Position numbers and translations under genes: made by a program. From assembly GCA_045576435.1 (NCBI GenBank), contig JAZNGL010000033.1:1-5283 (forward strand): a stretch of DNA of 5,283 bases, read 5' to 3'. The DNA is from CAKSIW01 sp045576435 (GTDB lineage: Bacteria; Bacillota; Clostridia; Monoglobales; Monoglobaceae). Under the pieces are notes generated by a model. It was not told the origin of the DNA. It searched no databases and saw only the letters and a list, made by a program, of their open reading frames with translations. Positions 1-5,283 of this stretch are shown piece after piece; the stretch's first letter is position 1; every line of letters begins with the position of its first letter.

Positions 1-36
1 GCACTCGGCAGAATTAATTCTGCCGAGTGCTTTTTT
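1..36 (+). terminator. Intrinsic terminator with perfect 30-bp palindrome
   Basis: Positions 1-30 are a perfect inverted repeat (15-bp arms, GCACTCGGCAGAATT and its complement). Six T residues follow on the plus strand (31-36), so it should stop a plus-strand transcript entering from the left. The T-run overlaps the TAA stop of spoVT, which reads the other way. The palindrome is symmetric, so it may also end the spoVT transcript, but the T-run needed for that would lie left of the window and cannot be seen. The arrangement implies a gene convergent with spoVT just outside the window. Confidence 0.88.
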
Positions 37-574
37 ATTCTATTGTTTTTCCTAAAAATGCAGCAGCTGATTCAGCAAGCTTTTGCTCAAGTTCTCCAAA
101 CTTATCCTTTTCCGATGATGAAATAAACATAACTGTTCCAATTGCATCTCCGTCATAAATTATCGGTGCTGCAACACCTGCACTAAACATCTCATTAGCA
201 TCGGATACTGCCACGTTCTTTTCTCCGCTTTTAAAAACAAAGGTGTTTTTCTGAGCCATAATTTTTTCAATATCATCAGATATTTTTTTGTTCATAAGCT
301 CTTTTTTCGAAACACCTGAAACCGCAATTACAATGTCTTTGTCTGAAATGCAAGCAGGAATTCCCGCTGTTTTCGAAAGCGCTTCAGCATATTGTGCTGC
401 AAACTCACCAAGCTCACCAATAGGTGAATATTTCTTAAAAATTACTGTTCCATCGCTCTCCGTATATATTTCGAGCGGGTCGCCCTCTCTTATTCTCATT
501 GTTCTTCTTATTTCCTTCGGGATAACAACTCTTCCCAAATCATCAATTCTTCTTACAATTCCTGTGGCTTTCAT
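35..574 (-). CDS. spoVT: Stage V sporulation protein T (AbrB-type transcriptional regulator)
   Basis: This encodes a 179-residue DNA-binding regulator. In Bacillus, SpoVT is made in the forespore, where it tunes sigma-G-dependent genes and spore germination traits. Residues 1-50 form the AbrB/SpoVT swapped-hairpin DNA-binding domain: the start MKATGIVRRIDDLGRVVIPK and the following EIRRTMRIREGDPLEIY closely match Bacillus subtilis SpoVT as I remember it. Residues about 56-178 form the GAF-like ligand/dimer domain, with SELG-type linker (PIGELGEF), an IAVSG strand near 83-87 and a GTVMF strand near 146-150. The length matches the family (about 178). The ATG at 574-572 is preceded by AAAAGGAG (594-587) about 12 nt upstream, a slightly long spacing. 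That ribosome binding site lies inside a long inverted repeat (see the leader element). The gene is monocistronic as far as visible and divergent from uraA. Identification is from sequence recognition; the regulatory role is from the family. Confidence 0.97.
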   Translation of the reverse strand: MKATGIVRRIDDLGRVVIPKEIRRTMRIREGDPLEIYTESDGTVIFKKYSPIGELGEFAAQYAEALSKTAGIPACISDKDIVIAVSGVSKKELMNKKISDDIEKIMAQKNTFVFKSGEKNVAVSDANEMFSAGVAAPIIYDGDAIGTVMFISSSEKDKFGELEQKLAESAAAFLGKTIE

Positions 575-581
575 TGTATTA

Positions 582-640
582 AAAAACTCCTTTTCTGCAA
601 ATAGTTTACAGTAACTATTGTTTACAAAAAAGGAGTTTTT
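582..640 (-). promoter_or_regulatory. spoVT 5' leader hairpin occluding its ribosome binding site (candidate)
   Basis: On the minus strand the leader reads AAAAACTCCTTTT (640-628), a 33-nt interval, then AAAAGGAGTTTTT (594-582). These are perfectly complementary over 13 bp, and the second arm contains the spoVT Shine-Dalgarno sequence. Inside the interval, ATAGTT (618-613) and AACTAT (606-601) form a nested 6-bp stem around a 6-nt loop. The interval also holds two near-identical 10-mers, TGTAAACAAT and TGTAAACTAT, spaced 16 bp apart. If transcription starts upstream of 640, the messenger could fold so that ribosome access is blocked. A DNA operator is the alternative. The repeat is directly visible; its role is inferred. 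Confidence 0.5.
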
Positions 641-817
641 ATGTAAGTCTAATTTTGGAAAATTTTATTAAGCACTTCCATTTTTTCTTATGCCTTTTAT
701 ATCATTTAAAATGATGCCTCTTTTTGTTGATAGAAGTTTTTAATATCTTTTTCCCTTATAGAAAAAATTTTTTATAATTTAGGTTATATTGCACAAATTT
801 GAGCCTAATTATAATTT

Positions 818-843
818 ATATATTGCTTTTTTTAACAATATAT
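818..843. promoter_or_regulatory. Dyad overlapping the uraA -35 region (candidate operator)
   Basis: ATATATTG (818-825) and CAATATAT (836-843) are perfect 8-bp inverted arms separated by 10 bp. They span the -35 hexamer and most of the spacer of the uraA promoter, ending just before the -10. A repressor bound here would block polymerase. The AT-rich background makes chance dyads common, so this is a candidate only. Confidence 0.3.
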
Positions 844-851
844 GCTAAAAT
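823..851 (+). promoter_or_regulatory. Housekeeping (sigma-A-type) promoter of uraA
   Basis: The -35 is TTGCTT (823-828) and the -10 is TAAAAT (846-851), separated by 17 bp, with an extended-minus-10 TG at 843-844. Transcription would begin near 858, giving a leader of only about 27 nt. That is too short for a riboswitch or PyrR-type attenuator, so any pyrimidine control would have to act at the promoter or after translation starts. Confidence 0.6.
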
Positions 852-884
852 ATATGGAAAAGTACTATAAAGGAGTGTTTTGGT

Positions 885-2231
885 ATGAAATTAGTTTATG
901 GAGTAAACGATAAACCTAAGTTTTTCCAAATTATCATCTTTGCCTTTCAGCAATTATTGGCAATTCTTGCCGCAACAATCACCGTACCTATGATTGTAGG
1001 AAACGGTATGTCTGTTTCTGCAGCACTTTTTGGTGCAGGTGCAGGTACTATTATTTATCAGTTATTCACAAAATACAAAAGCCCTGTATTCCTTGGCTCA
1101 TCATTCGCATTCATCGGTTCTATGCTCGCAGCTTTTGCAGGTGCAGGTTCATTTGTAGCCCTTGGCTATGTTGGCCTTATTTTAGGCGCACTTTTTGCAG
1201 GTCTGGTATATGTGCTTATTGCTCTTATCGTTAAGTTTGTTGGTGTTAAATGGATTAACAAGCTCATGCCTGCAGTTGTTATTGGCTCAACAGTTGCTCT
1301 TATTGGTCTTTCACTTGCAGGTGCAGCTGTTAAAGATGTTTTCTCTTATGGTCCAACCGATTCTAATGGTTCATTTATCATGGGAGCAAACGCATGGGCA
1401 TCTTTCATTTGTGCCTTGATAACACTTCTTGTTGTTATTATCACTTCTGTTTATGGCAAAAAAATGCTTAAGCTCATTCCTTTTATTGTTGGTATTCTTG
1501 CCGGCTATATAACAGCTGTAATATTCACTGTTATTGGCATCAACACAGGGAACGCCGATCTTCAACTTATCGATTTTAGCATATTTAAAAATTTGCAAAT
1601 CTTTGCTGTCCCCGATTTCACATTTTTAACTGCCGCTGAAGCCCTTGAGAAGCTTGATGGTCACTATGTTGCTTCTATCGCAGTTGCCTATGTTCCTGTT
1701 GCATTTGTTGTATTTGCAGAACATATTGCAGACCACAAAAATCTATGTTCCATCATTGAGCACGACTTGCTTGAAGACCCGGGTCTTTCAAGAACTTTGC
1801 TTGGCGATGGTGTTGGCTCTATCGTCGGTGCTATTTTTGGCGGTTGCCCAAACACCACCTATGGTGAATCTGTTGGTTGTGTAGCCATTACAAAAAATGC
1901 ATCCGTTGTAACAATCACAACAACAGCAATTATTGCAATGCTTATTTCATTTATTTCTCCGTTTGTTGCATTCCTTGATTCCATACCCGGTTGCGTAATG
2001 GGTGGCGTTTGCATAACATTATATGGTTTCATTGCAATAAGTGGTCTTAAAATGCTTCAAAAGATTGACTTTGAGGATAGCGGAAATCTTTTCACAGCAT
2101 CTGTTATTTTAATTTCCGGCGTTGGTGGAATGTCTTTAGTTATTGGCAAAGTAACCTTAACTGCAATCGCTTGTTCATTGTTGCTTGGAATTATTGTTAA
2201 TCTCATTGTTAGCATCAAAAAGAAAGCTTAG
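885..2231 (+). CDS. uraA: Uracil permease, NCS2 (nucleobase:cation symporter-2) family
   Basis: This encodes a 448-residue inner-membrane proton symporter for pyrimidine salvage, most likely uracil. The protein is almost entirely hydrophobic segments, consistent with the 14-helix NCS2 fold. Family signatures are visible in order: GSSFAF (71-76), the AEH motif (278-280, Glu279 matching E. coli UraA Glu241), and NTTYGES (323-329, Glu328 matching Glu290), the two substrate-binding glutamates. PVMGG-like PGCVMGG (368-374) follows. Length is usual for the family (about 430). In helix 1 the common Gln-His pair (UraA Gln23-His24) is Gln22-Gln23 here, and the UraA 'GEN' is 'GES'. The ATG at 885 has AAGGAG at 870-875, 9 nt upstream. 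The gene stands alone, with its own promoter and a strong terminator at 2251. A xanthine or uric acid permease is less likely, because those lack this close UraA-like motif set. The substrate is inferred. Confidence 0.93.
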   Translation: MKLVYGVNDKPKFFQIIIFAFQQLLAILAATITVPMIVGNGMSVSAALFGAGAGTIIYQLFTKYKSPVFLGSSFAFIGSMLAAFAGAGSFVALGYVGLILGALFAGLVYVLIALIVKFVGVKWINKLMPAVVIGSTVALIGLSLAGAAVKDVFSYGPTDSNGSFIMGANAWASFICALITLLVVIITSVYGKKMLKLIPFIVGILAGYITAVIFTVIGINTGNADLQLIDFSIFKNLQIFAVPDFTFLTAAEALEKLDGHYVASIAVAYVPVAFVVFAEHIADHKNLCSIIEHDLLEDPGLSRTLLGDGVGSIVGAIFGGCPNTTYGESVGCVAITKNASVVTITTTAIIAMLISFISPFVAFLDSIPGCVMGGVCITLYGFIAISGLKMLQKIDFEDSGNLFTASVILISGVGGMSLVIGKVTLTAIACSLLLGIIVNLIVSIKKKA

Positions 2232-2250
2232 TTAAAAATTAAATATAAAT

Positions 2251-2278
2251 AAAAACCCCTTTAAAAAGGGGTTTTTTT
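2251..2278 (+). terminator. Intrinsic terminator of uraA (possibly bidirectional)
   Basis: CCCCTTT (2256-2262) pairs with AAAGGGG (2265-2271) around a two-base loop, and the stem is extended by flanking A/T runs. Seven T residues (2272-2278) follow. It begins 19 bp after the uraA stop codon. The A-run at 2251-2255 gives the other strand a T-run too, so it could back up the terminator of the convergent operon. Confidence 0.92.
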
Positions 2279-2309
2279 ATTGCCATGTATTTTATAATAA
2301 TTTTTGCAG

Positions 2310-2338
2310 TTTACTTTCTCTGAATGATTATATATAAT
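2310..2338 (+). promoter_or_regulatory. Orphan sigma-A-type promoter in the convergent spacer (candidate)
   Basis: TTTACT (2310-2315) and a perfect TATAAT (2333-2338) are separated by exactly 17 bp, about 30 bp past the uraA terminator. No plus-strand gene follows: the next gene is on the opposite strand, tail-on. It would drive either a short noncoding RNA ending at the 2438-2473 hairpin or antisense transcription into the oxidoreductase gene. The AT-rich spacer makes a chance match possible. Confidence 0.35.
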
Positions 2339-2344
2339 ATAATT

Positions 2345-2473
2345 TTTAATGTAAATACATTTTGTCCATATTTTTGTGTGGGAAAGTTATATTTGTCTCC
2401 TAATTTATATTTGTAATAAGTTTTAGCCTGACAAAGCAAAAGGGGGATTTGCAAGGTGTAAATTCCCCCTTTT
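2345..2473 (+). ncRNA. Possible small noncoding RNA between orphan promoter and hairpin
   Basis: The stretch starts about 7 nt after the candidate -10 box and ends at a GC-rich hairpin followed by TTTTATT on the plus strand, predicting a transcript of about 130 nt. It has no credible reading frame: the first ATG (2349) is followed directly by a stop, and a 16-codon frame from GTG at 2376 lacks a ribosome binding site. Near its start is the small palindrome ATGTAAATACAT (2349-2360). I recognise no RNA family. The support is only the bracketing signals. Confidence 0.18.
2438..2473 (-). terminator. Intrinsic terminator of the proA-SAS-oxidoreductase operon
   Basis: Read on the minus strand, AAAAGGGGGA (2473-2464) pairs with TCCCCCTTTT (2447-2438) around a 16-base interval in which a few more bases can pair, and the downstream sequence is TTTTGCTTTGT. 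It begins 3 bp after the TAG stop of the oxidoreductase gene, the expected place for the operon's end. The stem is symmetric enough to act weakly on plus-strand transcripts as well. Confidence 0.85.
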
Positions 2474-2476
2474 ATT

Positions 2477-3769
2477 CTAATCAATTGCTTCTATTGTCTT
2501 ATTTTTACGCGATTTTTCTGCTCTGAAAATAACTCTATGGCTCAGAGTTGAATCGTTTATATCTGTGCATGAAATTGATGGCTCTTCACCACTCATAACC
2601 GCAACAAAGTCGGCAATTAATCCAACATCACCGCCGCCATGTGCACCTGTTTGTCCTGTCATATCTCCTGTGATTTTTAAATCATAAGTTGTTGTTTCAT
2701 AACCATCCTTGGTATATGGAGAAATTTTTCTGAGAACATATATAGAATCCTCAAATGTTCCTTTGATTTCGCCCTTAGTTCCAACAATATGTATGTTTCT
2801 TTCTGACTTTGAAGTTCCACCAACCATCGTAAATGCGCCCGTTGCACCATTCTTGAAATTCACTAAAACTGCCTGATGGTCAACATTTCCATCTCTTTCA
2901 AAATCCCAAACACACTTGCCATAAGGGTTAAACTCCTTCAATGACTTAATCTTATTTTCAACAGATTGGTCCAGGTCTCCCTCAATACACTTCCAGACAT
3001 ATTGGATCCATCTCGGCTCTGAAATATAGTTTGCTTCTGCAGAGAAAGGACACTCCTTATTTCTCGGACAGTCAACCATACAGCGCTCTCCCGCATCGCT
3101 CGGCTTCTTTTCCGGAATAAACTGCATATTATTACCAAAGCTTGCAACTGACACAGGTTCTGTTTCATTCATCATCCACATCATAATATCCATATCATGA
3201 CAGGATTTTGCAAGAATCATCGGTGCAAAACAAAGCTTTTCTGAACGCCACTTTCCGCGCACAAACGCAACTGCCATATGATGATAATTAACATGCTCAC
3301 ATGTTTCTATCGTTAGAATATCCCCTATTTCTTTATTTATAAGATGTTGCTTAATAGCTTTAAAAAATGGTGCATATCTTAAAACATGACAAATATAAAC
3401 TTTGCTATTATTCTTGTTTGCTACATCAACAAGCTTATCCATTTCTTCCTCATTGAGTGCAAACGGCTTTTCAAGAAGCATATCATAGCCTTTTTCAAGC
3501 ATCGGGATTGATGTTGAAACATGAAGATGGTCCATTGTTCCGTTTATAACAGCATCGGCAAACTTATCAACCTTCACAAATTCTTCAACAGAATCAAAAC
3601 ATCTATCATCGTCTACATCATATTTTTTCTGCATAATTCCTCTGCGGATTTTATCCGGGTCAACTATGCCGACAACTTTCAGTTTATCGGGATGTGTCAA
3701 TGAATATGACGCATAAATATCCGCTCTGTTTCCTGCACCAACAATTACTACTGTTACTTGTTTACTCAT
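2477..3769 (-). CDS. Gfo/Idh/MocA-family NAD(P)-dependent oxidoreductase
   Basis: This encodes a 430-residue soluble enzyme of the Gfo/Idh/MocA superfamily, whose members oxidise or reduce sugars, inositols and related polyols, and in some branches cleave glycosides by an NAD-dependent route. Residues 1-125 form the Rossmann domain, with VVIVGAGNRA (7-16) as the dinucleotide loop. EKPFA (100-104) carries the family's catalytic lysine (Lys101). SCHDMD (189-194) corresponds to the active-site His/Asp signature. The C-terminal alpha/beta domain includes HGGGD (377-381). At about 370-400 residues the family is usually shorter; much of the extra length lies at 220-290. That insert is cysteine-rich (Cys230, 234, 240, then 261 and 286) and may bind a metal. 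The ATG has AGAGG 6 nt upstream. It is last in the operon, 33 nt after the alarmone synthetase gene. The fold assignment is firm; the substrate is unknown and its neighbours do not reveal it. Confidence 0.92.
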   Translation of the reverse strand: MSKQVTVVIVGAGNRADIYASYSLTHPDKLKVVGIVDPDKIRRGIMQKKYDVDDDRCFDSVEEFVKVDKFADAVINGTMDHLHVSTSIPMLEKGYDMLLEKPFALNEEEMDKLVDVANKNNSKVYICHVLRYAPFFKAIKQHLINKEIGDILTIETCEHVNYHHMAVAFVRGKWRSEKLCFAPMILAKSCHDMDIMMWMMNETEPVSVASFGNNMQFIPEKKPSDAGERCMVDCPRNKECPFSAEANYISEPRWIQYVWKCIEGDLDQSVENKIKSLKEFNPYGKCVWDFERDGNVDHQAVLVNFKNGATGAFTMVGGTSKSERNIHIVGTKGEIKGTFEDSIYVLRKISPYTKDGYETTTYDLKITGDMTGQTGAHGGGDVGLIADFVAVMSGEEPSISCTDINDSTLSHRVIFRAEKSRKNKTIEAID

Positions 3770-3802
3770 AAAAAACCTCTTGTTTTTATATATTAAATCG
3801 TT

Positions 3803-4477
3803 TTAAACTAATTTTATTTTCTTTCCAATCTGTTCCATTTCTTCATCGGTTGTTGCAATTATATCAGCGCAAGCCTTAAGTCTTGCCGCAATTTCAACTG
3901 CATTTTCAACATCTTTTTTATATTTAACATGATGTTCAAGGCTTGCCCAAAAATCCATCGCCATTGTCCTGATCTGGACTTCAACCTTCATATATTGTTT
4001 CCTGTCTGAAAAGAAAACAGGTATTTCAATAATCATATGATAGCTTCGATATCCGTTTGGTTTTGGATTTTTGATATAGTCCTTAACCTCCAGCAAACGA
4101 ACATCATCCTGACGCACCAACATTTTTGCAATAGTATAGATATCATCAATAAATGAACAAATAACCCTCACTCCCGCAACATCGTTAAGATATTCCGTTA
4201 CCGATTCTATGTTAATTGGATGCTCTTTTCGAGCAAGTTTTTCAACTATGCTTTGAGGCTTCTTAATACGATATTTAATTGTTTCAATGGGATTTCTGTT
4301 TCGGCGCACCGACATTTCACGGCTCAAAACCTCAAGCTTTGTATTAACCTCCTGAATCGCACATTGATACATAATCATTAATTCTTCAAATTTTTGTGAA
4401 GTTTCAGCAAAAAACTCTCCCGTATCCTCAGGAATGTTCATCTGACTAAGAATAGCTTTTTTTATTTCTTTTTCCAT
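3803..4477 (-). CDS. Small alarmone synthetase, (p)ppGpp synthetase of the YwaC/YjbM class
   Basis: This encodes a 224-residue single-domain RelA/SpoT-type synthetase that transfers pyrophosphate from ATP to GDP or GTP, making (p)ppGpp. There is no hydrolase (HD), TGS or ACT domain, so it is a stand-alone small synthetase and not Rel. Visible motifs are KYRIKKPQSIVEKL (68-81), the Mg-binding Asp in DVAGVRVIC (99-107), GYRSYH (142-147) contacting the acceptor nucleotide, and VEVQIRTMAMDFWASLEH (165-182) with the catalytic Glu166. By memory the PKPNGYRS and MDFWASLEH stretches are closer to B. subtilis YwaC (SasA/RelP) than to YjbM (SasB/RelQ), and the length fits either. An N-terminal tail of roughly 15 residues looks extra. 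The ATG has AGGA 9 nt upstream. Its ribosome binding site lies in the 23-nt gap after proA, so it is probably cotranscribed with it. The class is sure; the subclass and its regulation are not. Confidence 0.94.
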   Translation of the reverse strand: MEKEIKKAILSQMNIPEDTGEFFAETSQKFEELMIMYQCAIQEVNTKLEVLSREMSVRRNRNPIETIKYRIKKPQSIVEKLARKEHPINIESVTEYLNDVAGVRVICSFIDDIYTIAKMLVRQDDVRLLEVKDYIKNPKPNGYRSYHMIIEIPVFFSDRKQYMKVEVQIRTMAMDFWASLEHHVKYKKDVENAVEIAARLKACADIIATTDEEMEQIGKKIKLV

Positions 4478-4500
4478 TTAATACTTTCCTTTCAAACGGA

Positions 4501-5283
4501 TTATCGAGTTTGTCCATTTCCACGTATTATATATTTATTTGTCGTAAGCGCTTTAAGTCCCATAGGTCCTCTCGCATGAATTTTTTGTGTGCTTATGCCG
4601 ATTTCTGCACCAAATCCAAATTCAAAACCGTCAGTAAAGCGGGTTGATGCATTAACATAAACTGCTGCTGCATCAACTTCATCTAAAAACTTCTGTGAAT
4701 TCATATAGCTATCCGTAACAATCGCCTCTGAGTGTCCGCTGCCATATTTGTTTATATGTGAAATGGCATCATCAACGCTATCAACTATTTTAACGCCAAT
4801 TTTTAAATCAAGATATTCAGTTCCCCAATCCTCATCTGTTGCAGGTGTTGCCTTTGGAAAAATTCTGCATGTTTCCTCATCACCAATAATTTCAACAGCT
4901 CTGTCTTCAAGAGCCTTAAGCATCGTTGGCAAGAATTTCTCTGCAACATTTCTGTGCACAAGCAGCTTTTCTTCTGCATTACACACCGATGTTCTGGAAG
5001 TTTTTGCGTTTATCACTATTTCCTTTGCCATATTTAAATCGGCATTCTCGTCAACATAAACATGACAATTTCCCGTTCCTGTTTCAATAACCGGTACGGT
5101 TGCATTTTCTACCGTGTTTTTAATAAGTGCCGCTCCGCCGCGGGGAATGAGTAAATCCACATAGCCGCGAAGGCGCATAAGCGCAGTCGCCGCGGCACGG
5201 TCGGTATCAGAAAGAAGCTGTACCGCATCGGCGGGCAGTCCCGCCGCCGTAAGGCCTTCCCGAAGGGCAGAGGCGATGGCAAT
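4501..5283 (-). CDS. proA: Gamma-glutamyl phosphate reductase (ProA), 5' end outside window
   Basis: ProA is the second enzyme of proline biosynthesis: it reduces gamma-glutamyl phosphate to glutamate semialdehyde with NADPH in the cytoplasm. The visible 260 residues are the C-terminal part of a protein normally about 415 long. The frame is open to the window edge, so the ATG at 5178 is internal: the 35 codons before it read GLPADAVQLLSDTDRAAATA and similar, matching ProA. Landmarks, numbered from that internal Met, are DLLIPRGGA (8-16), GTGNCHVYVDE (34-44), the catalytic Cys66 in SVCNAEEKLLVH (64-75), SAVYVNASTRFTDG-like VYVNASTRFTDG, and the C-terminal QKIHARGPMGLKALTT. Its proB partner is probably upstream, outside the window. 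It leads into the alarmone synthetase gene after 23 nt. Oddity: from about 5131 to the edge, GC jumps to about 66%, with only GCG/GCC alanine codons in 5179-5283. Confidence 0.96.
   Translation of the reverse strand: MAIASALREGLTAAGLPADAVQLLSDTDRAAATALMRLRGYVDLLIPRGGAALIKNTVENATVPVIETGTGNCHVYVDENADLNMAKEIVINAKTSRTSVCNAEEKLLVHRNVAEKFLPTMLKALEDRAVEIIGDEETCRIFPKATPATDEDWGTEYLDLKIGVKIVDSVDDAISHINKYGSGHSEAIVTDSYMNSQKFLDEVDAAAVYVNASTRFTDGFEFGFGAEIGISTQKIHARGPMGLKALTTNKYIIRGNGQTR
5131..5283. other. High-GC block inside proA
   Basis: I counted 30 G/C in 5131-5180 and 69 in 5181-5280, against 36 of 90 in 5041-5130. All 11 alanine codons upstream of the internal Met are GCG or GCC, while the AT-rich part of the same gene favours GCA. 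The reading frame and ProA homology continue unbroken across the junction, so this is a compositional switch and not a frameshift or gene fusion. The block runs to the window edge, so its extent is unknown. Confidence 0.7.

Larger units (their letters stand above)
575..884. other. Divergent spoVT-uraA intergenic region, AT-rich
   Basis: This 310-bp spacer has no credible gene. On the right it carries the uraA promoter (823-851), a dyad over that promoter (818-843) and the uraA ribosome binding site AAAGGAG (869-875). On the left it carries the spoVT leader dyad (582-640). For spoVT, an extended -10-like TGATATAAA reads leftward at 704-696. It has no good -35 match, and I could not find a convincing sigma-G-type promoter, so the spoVT start site is unknown. 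A small palindrome (701-715, ATCATT/AATGAT) is flanked by ATGCCT copies near 690 and 713. Runs of A and T at 761-773 are self-complementary but carry no clear signal. Confidence 0.6.

Noticed and set aside
288..614. 108-codon plus-strand frame opposite spoVT
   Set aside because: It overlaps a clear SpoVT gene, shows low-complexity hydrophobic residues expected from antisense of this coding sequence, and runs out into the spoVT leader.
696..704. Extended -10 (TGATATAAA, minus strand) as the spoVT promoter
   Set aside because: No acceptable -35 at 16-18 bp, and Bacillus spoVT is read by sigma-G, for which I found no convincing match; mentioned in the intergenic entry but not called.
701..715. 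Palindrome ATCATTTAAAATGAT as a terminator
   Set aside because: Its stem is only A/T-rich, it is not next to a gene end, and dyads like this are expected by chance in such sequence.
852..884. Riboswitch or PyrR-type attenuator before the uracil permease gene
   Set aside because: The predicted leader is about 27 nt, with no room for an aptamer or antiterminator/terminator pair.
2387..2414. Two copies of TTATATTTGT spaced 18 bp apart
   Set aside because: Short, AT-rich, with no associated gene or further copies, so not a meaningful repeat array.
4748..5059. 103-codon open frame opposite proA on the plus strand
   Set aside because: It lies entirely inside proA on the other strand, has no recognisable motifs and no ribosome binding site that I can see; it is a shadow frame.
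4501..5178. ATG at 5178 as the start of the ProA gene (225-residue protein)
   Set aside because: The frame stays open for 35 more codons to the window edge and the added residues match ProA, so this Met is internal and the gene is cut by the window.

Overview
The window looks like chromosome from a low-GC, endospore-forming member of the Bacillota, most likely class Clostridia. The evidence is a near full-length SpoVT (sporulation regulator), strong AAGGAG-type ribosome binding sites, AT-rich intergenic DNA, and a uracil permease of the 'FAFQQLLAI' type that I associate with clostridia. I cannot fix the genus. No mobile element, CRISPR array, tRNA or rRNA is visible.

Layout, left to right: (i) a perfect 30-bp palindrome with a T-run (1-36) ends transcription coming from the left and abuts the 3' end of spoVT. 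(ii) spoVT (minus) and a uracil/xanthine-type NCS2 permease gene, uraA (plus), diverge from a 310-bp AT-rich spacer. The spacer holds a good promoter for uraA with a dyad over its -35 region, and a long nested dyad that would place the spoVT ribosome binding site in a 13-bp RNA stem. (iii) uraA ends at a strong hairpin terminator. The convergent spacer to the next gene also holds a promoter-like sequence of no known purpose and the terminator of the minus-strand operon. (iv) A minus-strand operon, read right to left, contains proA (5' part outside the window), a small (p)ppGpp synthetase of the YwaC/YjbM class, and a Gfo/Idh/MocA-family NAD(P)-dependent oxidoreductase. The gaps are 23 and 32-33 nt, and there is one terminator at the end.

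Functionally the window is mostly housekeeping: sporulation control, pyrimidine salvage, proline biosynthesis, alarmone synthesis and one oxidoreductase of unknown substrate. I do not see a convincing new multi-gene system. The observations most worth checking are the self-complementary spoVT leader, the dyad over the uraA promoter, a possible small RNA at 2345-2473, and an abrupt rise in GC inside proA at about position 5130. The GC rise is either a recombination junction or an assembly chimera.
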